Shown here piece by piece: positions 1-12,200 of a DNA stretch of 64,000 bases. Origin of the DNA: Fomitopsis serialis (Eukaryota; Basidiomycota; Agaricomycetes; Polyporales; Fomitopsidaceae); assembly GCF_022376445.1 (NCBI RefSeq), contig NW_025955108.1, forward strand, positions 41,512 through 105,511, in the 5' to 3' direction. Position 1 is the stretch's first letter. Every line of letters begins with the position of its first letter. Position numbers and translations under genes: made by a program. Below the pieces are notes generated by a model, which saw only the letters and a list, made by a program, of their open reading frames with translations, made no database searches and was not told the origin of the DNA.

Positions 1-1200
1 AACACCCACTTCATCATCTGCGGGAACTCATCATGATGGTTTGATGTGCGCCACGGATGCTCCGGCGAAGTCAATATGCAGGCGCTCAAATAGCTCGGTG
101 TTGTAGTTGTCGGTTGCACCAAACAGGTGGATTGACTGGACGTAGTGGAGTAGAGAATGTATCTTGGGTATATTGAGATCTTCGCATATCCCAAGGTCGA
201 CTAGAACTTGCTTGTGCTTGTGAAACATCGTCAAGGTGTCTTCTAGGTATTTGAGAGTGGTGTCGTCGTGAGTCAGGTACTGGGCAAGATAAATAGAGTC
301 TAAGAGTGAGCGGAATGCGAGTAAGAGCGGCTTGGGTATACCACCTATGAGGCAACCAAGGAGAATGCGCGCCATCTCCTTTCGTTCCTTGCCAGATATC
401 TGTGCCAGAGAGGAGATCCCATTTTTGAAATGTTGGGTGCTATGGGCCAGGGGAAGGCAGCGGAGGTGATTGTTAAGCTCGGATGGCGTGAGGAGCTCCT
501 GGCACCAAGTGACCAGGTGCTTGAAGATGCCCTGGTACAACTGGTGGAGGACGTCAGGTGTTATGGACATGTGGATGTTGGAATAGTCCAAGTCCATCCA
601 GAAAGGTTGTTTCACCATGCCACTGACGTCTTCCAGCATGCACTTGGCCTTGGTCGCACCCGCACCGAGGCCCTCCTCCCAAGTGTTGTGAATGACATCC
701 TCTGTGTGCTCGGACATGCATTGATCACTTGCTCGCTCAGCCTCCAGCTTGTCTGAGGGCACTTGCACTTAGGGTGCATTCCATACTTGGAACAAGTGAC
801 TAGGCACTGCTCCGGGTAATCAGCCACGTAGCATGCTAGGATGGGGTACAAGCGCTGAACTGCACCATCACCAGCAGTAATTTCCAGCCCCTCTGTGCCA
901 GCTCAGATGAGAGGCTTCAAGATTATGCGCATGGCGGCATGAAAGATCTTTTGCCCTCTGGCTTTGCATTCACGTTTGGTGAGGTTCTTCTTTCCGATCT
1001 TCGAGACCGGAAGGTACCCGAGCAGAATGCATGCATGTTCCGAAGGTTTGTGGCGGATAGCTCTGGGAATGTTGCCTAGGGTAAGGTAGACAGGGTATGC
1101 AGCTTTGTTGCCCAAGAACTGCGTAAGTTGTGTTTTGTCTGTCGCTATTATGATGGGTGCAACAGCCGCACCCTCCGGTAGATAGCTCTGAGAAATTCAT
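1..1200 (-). pseudogene. Plavaka-type DNA transposase, broken and cut by the window edge
   Basis: Minus-strand reading gives the core of a basidiomycete Plavaka (CACTA-like) transposase. From upstream to downstream these are a segment with TDKTQLTQFLGNKAAYPVYL near 1160-1080, then LYPILACYVADYPEQCLVTC near 850-790, then the longest block (31-768) with WMDLDYSNIHMSITPDVLHQ followed by LYQGIFKHLVTWC. These blocks lie in the order expected for the family. A TGA at about 903-905 stops the frame after the LKPLI segment, and the N-terminal part is missing above 1200, where unrelated repeat DNA begins. The C-terminus runs off position 1. Plavaka transposases cut and paste their own element in the nucleus. 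This copy looks dead. Family assignment is from remembered conserved blocks, not from a search. Confidence 0.75.
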
Positions 1201-1363
1201 GGCGAAGATATGTTAGCTATGTGCGCCAGCACAGTCCCGTAATCTTTGGCTTACCTGGATTGTGTTCCACCACAGTCCAGTCCACATTTCGGTGTAGATT
1301 TGGACCGCTCAGAACAGACCTGCTTTGGACGATAGACAATGTGGCTGGCATGCGAGGGATTGC

Positions 1364-1763
1364 CCTGTTGAGCTCGGAATTTATTCCGCATTTCTGCGAA
1401 TTATTCTGAGCTCCATTGCCCTGTCCAAGTCGTGGAATGTGTCCTGGTGTGTTCTCCTTTATTCTACATGGACGCCATCACTATACCGTGCATACTGTAC
1501 TTTCTCCGACGTCATTCCCTTCAGTCTACCATTTTCCATAATGTTTGCATCTTCAGGGATTTGAACCCCTGCACTCATCCGGTTTTTTCACTGCTTCGTT
1601 GATTTCGACTTTGTGGCTGTTTCTACTGTACACTTATGGTCACCTTATGTAACGCACACCGTAGACAGTCCGCCTCGTCGAGCTCTGAGTCCCTAAGACT
1701 TTACAGAGCTCGACTTAGGCCTTTGGAAATCGCTCTGAGGCGCACTGCAGCCAACACAAACCT
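1364..1763. repeat. Old dispersed repeat, CpG-rich copy
   Basis: About 400 bp match 15602-15810 joined to 16348-16537, with a solo LTR interrupting the second copy. Alignment by eye is nearly gap-free. Most differences are CG in this copy against TG or CA in the other, for example GTCGTGG against GTCATGG and GCTCGACTTAGG against GCTCAACTTAGG. No coding capacity is evident. Confidence 0.75.
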
Positions 1764-2320
1764 CCTCCATGACCTCGTGTTCCGGTTGCACCTCGCTCAG
1801 AATGGCGGGGCACTCTGTCCCGTGGTAGGATGGACACTAAAGGGTGTCAGTAGTAGTCAAAAGCAAAGATTAAAAGACTTACGTAGTCAAAGACCTTGCC
1901 AAAGTTGCTCCTGCTGTTCTCCAGGCATACGACCGCGAGATGGTACACCTCCAAGCTTTTCTCTAAGCTGGGGCATATGGCGGTCAACTTTGCAACCACT
2001 GGAAATGGCGGGAGTACGGGCGGGAGTAGGCTGATGAGTCTCTTATCAAATCCGAGACCAGCCATTGAGACGAGAAGCGGTTGAGTGTGGTGAGTGAAGC
2101 GTAAGTGTGGTACGCAAGTTGAAGGAAAGCAATCTTTAAGCGCTAAAGAAGCGGTGACTAAGACTGTTTTGAGGCGCCCACGCTCACGCAGCACGGCTAG
2201 TAGGTGGTACAAACGATGTTATTGTGTATACGGGCTCAAACACAATACAAAAATGGTACACAGCAATGAAGACTAATAGTACATTTGAACAACTCCACGT
2301 AACCTGAATCTCCCGGCAGT
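1764..2320. other. No gene recognised
   Basis: The stretch between the dispersed repeat and the unknown minus-strand gene has moderate GC. A minus-strand open frame of about 120 codons (1847-2212) shows no motif I recognise. I do not call it a gene. Confidence 0.4.
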
Positions 2321-3445
2321 CAAACGTGAATGTACTCGGACATCTCCCAGTTGTAGTACGGGGCCCGACACACCCCGTATCCATTCTCCCCAGGCCCGGG
2401 ACGCATCACTACAACACCCAGCGGCATCCCGAAGTCCCTCACAGTCCAGTCAGCTGCCACGCACTTGCGCAGAATCTGCCGCCCAGATGTAGGGCTGCTG
2501 CGTGAAGCTGTGCTTCATGGGGCACGTAGGGGCCGAAGCAACGGCACCCGTGGCGCGGTCGCTCGCGCGGAAGGTAACACTGACGTTGGTCAGCTTGAAG
2601 GTGGGGATGTGGCGGAGGGGGAGGTGTAGGGTGAGGCGTTCGTTTGGGAGTGTGGCGGTCGGGATGAACGTCTGCCCTCTGACGTCGTAGAGGTCAAATC
2701 CTGCAGCCCCGAGGCCCGTGTGGGGCAACGGCTTCCATGGGCTCAGCCCCGGGAACATCTGCAGCAGCAGAGGCTGCTTGGCGGGACCAGGAATCTCCAT
2801 CTCATGTCCTGTCTCATCCACCTTGCACAGGAGGGGAACGGACACCCGGTCATCAATGTCCTGGTAAGTTCCATTAGAAACAGAGGTGACATGAGGTGTA
2901 AGGGATGTACCAAGACGATGACTACTGTCTCCACTACCGCCACTCTGGGAGCCTCCTCCTCCGGGTGGTACACCCGCAACAAACTGGGGATTCTCCCCCC
3001 CATCACTCCGGTGGAAATCCTCGAACGCCCCCACGTAGACCCACCCACCCATCCTAAAAGGCCCCTGAAGCCCAAAGTATGACTCGTGGACTTGGTCCAG
3101 GATGACCCTCTGCATCTCCAGCGAGGGCTGCCACCAATCCGGGCACCGTACCATGGTACAGCCCATACTCTCATGCATCATGCACTGTAGTACATCAGCC
3201 ACGTCGCACCTGTACATAGAAACGGACACTCGCGAAATCAAACAGCTCTCCAATGTGCTCCCTCTCCAGACACACAACCGTGACATGGTTCAGACCGCTT
3301 CCATGCGGGCATTGCCTCGTGCAGCCTCGGGTTATCTTTTGATAGGACGGGAGGCCATTTTGCACCAGTATGTTGATCAGGTGCGAGTCGATGCGCGAGA
3401 ATGCCATGATGAAGCAGTTGGGAGTGACTAATGCATAGTGGGGGT
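2321..3445 (-). CDS. Unrecognised multi-exon protein gene, possibly frameshifted
   Basis: GC-rich minus-strand coding-like DNA. The upstream exon near 3440-3200 reads through TPNCFIMAFSRIDSHLINIL and ends near FDFASVRFYVQ. The main block (about 3190-2450) contains CPDWWQPSLEMQRVILDQVH, a Gly-rich linker (PPGGGGSQSGGSGDSS) and a strand-rich part with HIPTFKLTNVSVTFRAS. A plausible last exon ends with YYNWEMSEYIHV and a TGA near 2321. Between the main block and this end the frame shifts by one base near 2450, so either a small intron is missed or the gene is broken. I do not recognise the family. It lies between transposon debris on both sides, so it may be a captured or element-borne gene rather than host. 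The exact start is uncertain. Confidence 0.45.
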
Positions 3446-3572
3446 GTACCCATGGGTGTCTGAGGGCATACCCATACCCATACCCACATGGGTTGCATAC
3501 CTATGGCATGGGTATGGGTTTTGCATGGGTATCATGGGTACCCTTGGGTATGGGTACCATCATGGGTAGATC
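3430..3572. repeat. Degenerate short tandem repeat with core TACCCATGGG
   Basis: Imperfect repeats of ATGGGTA and TACCCAT in both orientations fill about 140 bp, making the segment self-complementary. It sits at the border between the unknown gene and the AT-rich block. Confidence 0.75.
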
Positions 3573-4429
3573 TATGTGCAGTTCATTGTACTCATAATTT
3601 TGCATGATGGGTAACATAATTGGCAAGATATGGGGTGTGTTGATCAGTATCATACTGGCCAAGTGAGCTCAGACCAGACTCACAACTGGCTTGCCAATTG
3701 GATGAATAACACCACAGAGCTGACACTGGGCCATGGAGATGGATGTGACTAGGGGCTGTTCTCTCAATGATGGGGTGGCAAGGCAGGATGTCATTATGGC
3801 ACACATTTACTGCTACCATTATGAGAACAACCCCACTGACTGCATAGTTAATCACAACACAGAAGTTGGAGTTTCCAGTTTTGCAAGCCAGGACATATAT
3901 CAATTAGATGGGAGGCACCTGCATGAGGGCAGTAGGCTGTTATGCAAGCAGCTTATATACATGCAAGAACAATGGAGAGGAGAGGTCAATTAAATGGGTC
4001 AAAGCAAAGTAACATAGGACAAATCCATCCAAGATGTGACAAAGGATTAAAGAACCTGATAAACAGTGACTATACCTTTATTTCCAGTACATATCACTAC
4101 TTAGGTGGGGAGACCACAAGATTTGGGGAATAGCAAGTCTGTATATACCCCTTTACATGTGTTTGTTTTTGTTTGTTTATTTTCTTTTGCATCACTGAGG
4201 GTGAAGCCCTATGTAGACAGTACATACACTAATCCCAACATGTGTCTCTCGGGCTGTGGTCGCTTAGCATCACTGTCCGCTGAAGCTTCAGGCATGTATA
4301 GGAAGGGAAATGCAAGGATGGTTGATCAGATCAGGGGGAGTCTCCACCATTTCAAGGCCCATCTCCTGCTGTCTCGACAAGATCATTGCATTGCGCCTAT
4401 GTCAGTGCCACTTTCGCCTTTCTCCATCC
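3573..4429. other. AT-rich DNA without a recognisable gene
   Basis: Open frames here have no recognisable domains and resemble chance frames in AT-rich DNA. The segment does not obviously match the other E copies. It may be the diverged left part of E1 or its target. Confidence 0.4.
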
Positions 4430-6401
4430 TTCGCTTTTACATGTGATTATAAAATGTCAGCTACTCATGCTCAATCATTTCATGTTATATGGTAAGTGGG
4501 AAATAACACTTTAGACCAGGGTGTGAACATGTATGAATAACATTGGAAATATTTCCTGCCATTTGTGGCAGTGTGCCTACTAGCACCCAATTTGGAAGTT
4601 GATCCTGGATGGTATCTGCCATGCCAGAGGAATGTCAATATCAACATATGGTGTCTAATGCAAATATAGTACCATTGTATGTGCACACACGGTCCCCCAG
4701 AAAATGACACTGGTTATTAAATACCTTGGGAGTGTGTCTGAAGATATAGAAATCCCTAGACTTATGACCAGAGAGCATGACCATTGTTACTAGGCATTAC
4801 TAGAATACCCAGGAGAGGCAACAATGACCCCATGTGCAAGTCTTAGTATGCAGGCTGTTGTTAGGGACAAGGCATTTTTACAAGGAATTCCACATATGTG
4901 ATCTTTGAATAGGATAAGCAGCAGTTGTTATCATTCCTGCACTTTGGTATCTTTATTTCATTTCCTCTTAATGGACTTCACTGTAGTATTCACAATGCCT
5001 TCTCACCACATTCAGGTGATCTTTTGTTTCTCACATTGTTATGCTTTGTAGCACTTGATTGTGTATGTACTGACTGGACTATTACCAGGCTCCTAGTACT
5101 TTCCTCAGGCCCCTTGTGACCAGATGATCTGAAAGCTGTTACTGGGTGACTATTAGCTCAGAATATTGATGATAATATTCCAGCTCATCAAGCTGTACAC
5201 TATTTCTGAGTTTTCATAGGGCTACACTAGTGTTTCAGGTTATCATCCATGTGGTCCCTCATGTTTCACAGAGCACATGCTTGATGATCAGTGGCAATCA
5301 TTAACACACATACCCTTGCCTTGCTTTTTCCCTACTTTTTGAGCCTTATTGTGCATCTTGAATTGCCTTGGAAAGTGCCATGGTGTACCAAGTCTTCTAC
5401 TATTTTCCAGGATTCTAAGAAGTATTATATGTAGCTAAGAGGGAGGGAGTGCACTTGGGAAATTCAACAAAAGGAACATCCCTAAGAGCAAGTCCAAACA
5501 TTTATCTCATCTACCACTTGCTGCTGTACTCCTATGTACCTTCAATAGTCCCTGACATCAGTGATCAATCCTTCCCATGACTCTATCAGTCTTGATATCA
5601 TACATTAGCCCATTGCTGTTGGCTGAGCTCCACTCTAGTAACATACCTTAGTATGGCTTTGTACTACTGGTCAGTGCCTGGTAATCATTTATTTCAGTGT
5701 ACAAATGGTGAGAGCAAACTGGACAGTCTTTGGTTGTATTCCTTGTATAACATGACAACTCTGGAAGGGCCTTTTTTCAGAATCCCTTACTGGTATACTT
5801 CTTGGTCTACTGTTGATTGGTTTGTCCTTGGGGAAGTACTTCTATATCAGAAGTTCTCTCTGATCAAGGGCTAATAATTGCACAACAGCAAGTCCCAGCT
5901 GAGTAGTTGTTACTGTAGTCAACCTCCCAGATTCCACTTCCTTGAGTTCTAGTTGATCTACAGGCATACTTCTTTGCAACATTTCCAAGCTATTTTCTCT
6001 TTGTTATTAGCACAAACCAGTAATACTGTTCATTAGTATTCTGATAATGATGGTCATTGACTTGGCAATTCACCAAGTAAGAAACAGATTCATGTTCTCA
6101 ATGGAGAGCCTCATATGAATATGCAATTACTTACTCAATTGGGACATTGCTCATGATTGCAAACTATGATTCTCACATAAAAACAACCTCATAAATTAGC
6201 AGGCTACTCTGAATGTTTATACCATGAGATGGCAACTGGATGGTGCAAGATGCGGAAGATATGTCAGTACTCTATGCAGACAATATACTAGCAGTCTTGC
6301 TGAGCTTAACTTCTGATGTGGTCAAAATGTTTTACTCACAAACTGACACATATCAAACAAAAGGGATCGTACTGCCAGCTATGGCCCTCTCCCCAGCAAG
6401 T
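4430..6401 (+). mobile_element. E1: truncated copy of the E repeat family
   Basis: The reverse complement of this stretch matches 9291-11250 (E2), nearly identically from about 4740 to 6401. Two chance open frames recur with identical translations in both arms (5653-5874 and 10039-9818; 4925-5119 and 10767-10573). The right end carries the family terminus GGGATCGTACTGCCAG followed by CCCTCTCCCCAGCAAGT, ending at 6401, exactly where E2, E3 and E4 also stop matching. The opposite terminus (ACGATCCCTGAGGTACG) is absent, so the copy is truncated. It contains no supported coding sequence. E1 is oriented like E4. Confidence 0.7.
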
Positions 6402-6770
6402 AAAGGCGGCACACTCTGGTGGTTGGCATAGAGATTATGATTTGATGACCCAGTATATTGTCGACCAGCCATTCTTGCTGGTCGTTGTTGCCGAAGTCGT
6501 AAAACAACTTGGCTTCCTGGTTGGGAAACAGATTGTCAAAGCCTGCGCACGCTCGCACTTTGTCCAGGCCCTCCAGCCCCGTCCGACCTTCAGCCACCCA
6601 TGGCTATTCATCGGCGGTATCAAGGATGTGTTCAAGCTGGACAACCTGCCAAAATGCTGGGAGGGTACCAGAGAGAAGCAACTGGTGGAGGTTCTGGTGT
6701 TTTACCAGGTGCACCATGTCATTCTGATCTCTCGCAAGATTTGTACTTACACTTGTGTATTTTGCGCAGG
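6402..6770 (-). pseudogene. Retroelement polyprotein fragment with chromodomain-like tail
   Basis: On the minus strand this higher-GC insert between E copies reads continuously except for one TAG codon. The order is HQNLHQLLLSGTLPAFWQVV, LEHILDTADE, stop, PWVAEGRTGLEGLDKVRACA, then FYDFGNNDQQEWLVDNILGH. The last part resembles the acidic, chromodomain-like region at the end of some basidiomycete retroelement proteins. The stop at about 6601 would come from a CAG-to-TAG change, consistent with cytosine deamination. Upstream coding on this strand ends near a GTAAGT at about 6750, and the downstream end is cut by the terminus of E1. The opposite-strand frame through the same bases looks like a shadow. 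Confidence 0.5.
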
Positions 6771-7270
6771 ATTCGAACATGCCGCTTTCCCTGCCGCTGA
6801 TCAGCGATGTTCAAGGCAACGAGCTCGTCGTTTGGTTCCAAGCCGATCACTGCTCAAGTATTCCCCGGATTCCGCTGGTGGAGTTGCGACTACACAGGCC
6901 CAAAGAACATCAATGTCAACGCGCAGACCTTCGTGCCCAACTACCTGCGGCCGCAACCCTATTGATTCCCCCTTCCCCTGTGCCATGTCCCCATCATCAA
7001 AGGCAGGTCGGTCACTATGGTCAGACCATTCACACCAAGAACTACACCCTCGGCAAGCATCGGGAGATCATCCCGATGTGTTCGATGAAGGCGAGCTTCA
7101 TGCCGAACATGGAGTTCGTCTGGCCGACCAAGGTCATTCTGCCGTGGCTACGCTTTCGCGTGAGCTGGAGGGTGGGGCATGACCGTCAACTCGGTGCGAC
7201 TACCACTGTGTGCCCTTTGACGGGCAAGGATGGATGTACAGAGGAACCGGTCAGAGGGTAGGGGCTGGAG
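6771..7270 (+). pseudogene. GC-rich coding-like remnant, unidentified
   Basis: Base composition contrasts with the AT-rich repeats on both sides. Plus-strand segments read like protein but change frame. SNMPLSLPLISDVQGNELVV runs from about 6780, NINVNAQTFVPNYLRPQPY ends near 6965, and IIPMCSMKASFMPNMEFVWP starts near 7070. No single frame spans them and I do not recognise the family. It is probably a decayed gene fragment caught between repeat insertions. It could be unrelated to the retroelement scrap just upstream. Confidence 0.35.
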
Positions 7271-8403
7271 GTCCGGTGTTGAGCTGTCAAAACTTTGGTG
7301 TGTAGTTACTTGTATGATCTGTATTTGTTGTGCGTCTCCTACTCCATGTGTACGCTAAGTTAATAGATGGTGAGCACCGCACCAAAAAAGCAGTCGCATA
7401 AAGAGGACCCACCCAGACACTTTGTCCATTGACTCTCTTTGTAGTTGGAAGTATGTGGGTGCTCCCTGTATCATGGGCTCAGAAAATGTATGATTCCACT
7501 GACCTTGTACTCCTTGCTGTAACTAGTAATTCCCCTTATGTGGGCCATGATCACTCAATAATGGATACCTGCAGCACAAAGATCCCAGTTAACACTGAGA
7601 GTTTTCATAAGATTGACTCTGGTTTGCATGTCCATTGTATAATGGCATAGCCATCACAACAATGGATTCCAGATTTTGTTCACACTGTACTAATATTACA
7701 AAGTGAAACAGATACATTATACAAGTTGTGTTGTGCATCTACTCCTCTTACTAGAAAATTCTATAGGATAGCAATGTCATGAAGTGGGGCCACCAGACAT
7801 ACAAACTTACCATACATGTATATCACAGTCCTTGATGGTGTCTGCAGTGCTGGATAAATGGTAGATAAGATCAAATCAGATCTCCCCATAGCTTCATCCT
7901 GTGCTGACGTAGTCTGATACATGACAGAACATCTGTGCTGATTCATGCACATAGCCTGATACTAATATAAACATGTCTTTGCCTCATCTTGTCAGTGTGA
8001 AGCAGTGCCAATTACATGGTATGATGGTGCTATGCTTAGTTGTTGATCCCTCATAGATAATTGCCTGGAGCATATCTAACATCTACCCCATATATGGGCA
8101 GATGTAATACCAGATCCTATTGTCATGCAATGATCCTTGGGATATGGAGATATAGTACTAGGCAGTTCTTGGCTTGTTCATAGGGCAAGGAATAATTGTA
8201 CCATGTATTAATGAAGTTGTCTGTTTGTTCAATGTATACTGTCACACATAGTGCAGTGTATACTGTTATTTCTCTACTGATTGGGCTCAGAAAAAGCCAT
8301 TGTTGCTCTGGCAGTGGTACAGACTTACATTGCTAACAAGGGGCCATACTATAGTGAATAATTCTCAGGAGATATAGGATGGTCATCTTCTAGATCTCTA
8401 GTT
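7271..8403. mobile_element. Internal fragment of the E repeat family
   Basis: The stretch matches the reverse complement of internal E2/E3 DNA around 11400-12200 and 21400-22150. Shared signals are TGGGCTCAGAAAATG, a passage with CCACATGTGG-like spacing and the block around CTGCAGCACAAAG. Neither family terminus is present. No gene is supported. Confidence 0.6.
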
Positions 8404-9290
8404 ATGATCCCTGAGGTACGAAGGTATCGTTCTTATGATGGACCACCATGAAATGCCTTAGTGATTCCTCCAAAATGGCAGTTTGTTCCCACAGTGCACG
8501 TGACTTGCAGCCACTCCAATAAGCAGAAATAAGTAACTGTTGGTAGGGGCTGCTTATCTGAGTCTGAAATCTCAGACTCCCAGATGACTCCACTCAAGGA
8601 CTGCATATCTTTCTGATATTTATATTGTACTCTTCAGGTGTTTTAACATAGCTATGTACAAGACTTTGGGACATTAAGGCCCACACAGAATGAGGAGAGC
8701 TTGTTGAGTGCTAAGATGGCCAAGATTGTGACCCAATGTAGTAATGCTTCCCAAATGGCACACATATTCACCCCTGGGTCCATATTGTTATTTTGCTGCT
8801 TTCCACATACAATCCAAGAAACTAGCATAAGTAGCCAACACTGACTGAAACAGATAAACTTTGTAGCCAATGGGAATGCTTCAAAGTTACTGATCAGTGA
8901 CTGGAGGCATAGACACATATAGTCTCATGTTTGCCTACAAGTTCAATGTCAGAATGGCCTCTTGATTGCCTTTGTAAGTCTGCATGATTTCCAGCGCAAC
9001 AATGGCTTTTTCTGAGTCCAGAAAGTAGAGACAACACAGCATACACATTTAGCCCAACTTTGAAACTGCAATACTAGCAACAGTAGACATCACACAAACA
9101 GACACCATCATCAATGCACAGTGCTGATGATACCCATATGAATAAGCCAAGAGCTGCCTATTTTGTCTGTACTTTGGGTCATGTTTCCACATATCAAGGG
9201 CCAGTGCATGGCATTGAATGACAATGGGACCTGGCAATACATCAGTGCATCATGTGTTAGTAATTCATATGGAGGTTAGATATTCTCCAA
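8404..9290 (+). mobile_element. E5: E-family end fragment
   Basis: It begins with ATGATCCCTGAGGTACGAAG, the same end found at 16865 and 27478 and, reversed, at 15254 and 25470. It continues into the conserved subterminal part with GTGCACGTGACTTGCAGCC and the short palindrome centred on CTGAAATCTCAG near 8570. Homology breaks down before the start of E2 at 9291, so E5 is truncated or was overrun by E2. Confidence 0.6.
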
Positions 9291-12200
9291 ACTTGCTGGG
9301 GAGAGGGCCATAGCTGGCAGTACGATCCCTTTTGTTTGATATGTGTCAGTTTGTGAGTAAAACATTTTGACCACATCAGAAGTTAAGCTCAGCAAGACTG
9401 CTAGTATATTGTCTGCATAGAGTACTGACATATCTTCCGCATCTTGCACCATCCAGTTGCCATCTCATGGTATAAACATTCAGAGTAGCCTGCTAATTTA
9501 TGAGGTTGTTTTTATGTGAGAATCATAGTTTGCAATCATGAGCAATGTCCCAATTGAGTAAGTAATTGCATATTCATATGAGGCTCTCCATTGAGAACAT
9601 GAATCTGTTTCTTACTTGGTGAATTGCCAAGTCAATGACCATCATTATCAGAATACTAATGAACAGTATTACTGGTTTGTGCTAATAACAAAGAGAAAAT
9701 AGCTTGGAAATGTTGCAAAGAAGTATGCCTGTAGATCAACTAGAACTCAAGGAAGGGGAATCTGGGAGGTTGACTACAGTAACAACTACTCAGCTGGGAC
9801 TTGCTGTTGTGCAATTATTAGCCCTTGATCAGAGAGAACTTCTGATATAGAAGTACTTCCCCAAGGACAAACCAATCAACAGTAGACCAAGAAGTATACC
9901 AGTAAGGGATTCTGAAAAAAGGCCCTTCCAGAGTTGTCATGTTATACAAGGAATACAACCAAAGACTGTCCAGTTTGCTCTCACCATTTGTACACTGAAA
10001 TAAATGATTACCAGGCACTGACCAGTAGTACAAAGCCATACTAAGGTATGTTACTAGAGTGGAGCTCAGCCAACAGCAATGGGCTAATGTATGATATCAA
10101 GACTGATAGAGTCATGGGAAGGATTGATCACTGATGTCAGGGACTATTGAAGGTACATAGGAGTACAGCAGCAAGTGGTAGATGAGATAAATGTTTGGAC
10201 TTGCTCTTAGGGATGTTCCTTTTGTTGAATTTCCCAAGTGCACTCCCTCCCTCTTAGCTACATATAATACTTCTTAGAATCCTGGAAAATAGTAGAAGAC
10301 TTGGTACACCATGGCACTTTCCAAGGCAATTCAAGATGCACAATAAGGCTCAAAAAGTAGGGAAAAAGCAAGGCAAGGGTATGTGTGTTAATGATTGCCA
10401 CTGATCATCAAGCATGTGCTCTGTGAAACATGAGGGACCACATGGATGATAACCTGAAACACTAGTGTAGCCCTATGAAAACTCAGAAATAGTGTACAGC
10501 TTGATGAGCTGGAATATTATCATCAATATTCTGAGCTAATAGTCACCCAGTAACAGCTTTCAGATCATCTGGTCACAAGGGGCCTGAGGAAAGTACTAGG
10601 AGCCTGGTAATAGTCCAGTCAGTACATACACAATCAAGTGCTACAAAGCATAACAATGTGAGAAACAAAAGATCACCTGAATGTGGTGAGAAGGCATTGT
10701 GAATACTACAGTGAAGTCCATTAAGAGGAAATGAAATAAAGATACCAAAGTGCAGGAATGATAACAACTGCTGCTTATCCTATTCAAAGATCACATATGT
10801 GGAATTCCTTGTAAAAATGCCTTGTCCCTAACAACAGCCTGCATACTAAGACTTGCACATGGGGTCATTGATGGGTATTCTAGTAATGGTCATAATCAAT
10901 GGTCATGCTCTCTGGTCATAAGTCTGAAGATTTCTACATCATCAGACACACTCCCAAGATAATTAATCACCAGTGTCATGTTATTATGTGTGCACATAAA
11001 ATGGTACTATATTTGGATGAGACACCATATTTTGCATGTTGACATTCCTCTGGCATGGCAGATACCATCCATCAACTGCCAAATTGGATGCTAGTAGGTA
11101 GGCACACTGCCACATATTTCCAATGCTGTTCAAATATCACACATGTTCACACCCTGGTCCAAAGTGTCATTTTTCCACTTTCCATATAAAATGAAAGGGC
11201 CCAGCATGAGTAAATAACATTTTATAATCACATGTAAAAAGATACAGTTGCAGCAAATGAGAGTACTGCCCAAGTCATATTATTGACTGGAGATCTATAA
11301 AAGGACAGCTTATATTGGCTCATAAGTCCATTGTAGTTCTTCACTGTTGCGTAGTAAGCAATGCAAGTCTACGCTATTTCCAGAGCAACCATGGCTTCTT
11401 CTGAGCCCCATCAGGACGAAATCACAGCATACACTGCAATATGAGTGCTAGTAGACATTGCACAAACAGACACCACTGTCAATACATTCTATATGAACAA
11501 GCCAAGAGCTGCCTACTCTACCTCCACATACCAAGGGCCATTGCATGAGAATAGGATGATGGTAGTGCATACAGAGGTTAGATATGCTCCAGGAAAAAAT
11601 CATATGAGGAATTAACAACTAAGCATAGCACCATCATACTGTATAATTGGCACTGCTTCATATTGACAAGACCAGTCAAAGACATGCTTATACTGGACTG
11701 GTACAATAGAGCTGCTGACATCAGGCTATATGCATGAACTCTGCATTAGCAAATCTGAGATGTACTGTCTGTCATGCATGAGCCTACAACAGTCAGCACA
11801 ATATCAAGTCATGGGATTTTCTGATTTCATCTTATTTCCTACTATTTATCTAGCATTGCAGAGACCATCAAAGACTTTAATATACTATGTGTGGTAATGT
11901 GGTGGCCCCACTTCATGACATTGCTAGACTATAGATTTTCTAGCAACAGTAGTAAATGCACAACACAACTTGTACAATGTCTTTGTATCACTTTCTAGGA
12001 GCAGTACAGTGTGAAAAAGCTCTGTGAACCCATAATATTTTCACATGTGACATTAACTGTGGCCTTTTGCCACAGGTGTTCACCATTTTCTGCATATGTC
12101 ATTGCCTGTCCAAGGGTTTACACAGAAGCCAATCAATACTTACAGCAAGCAGTATAAGGTGAGTGGAATCATACAGAATATTCTCTTGTTTTATCCGCAT

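Noticed and set aside
6403..7260. A plus-strand gene spliced from the E1 right end
   Set aside because: The minus strand gives a better, family-like reading over 6402-6770, so the plus frame is a shadow there and E1 is not shown to act as an intron.
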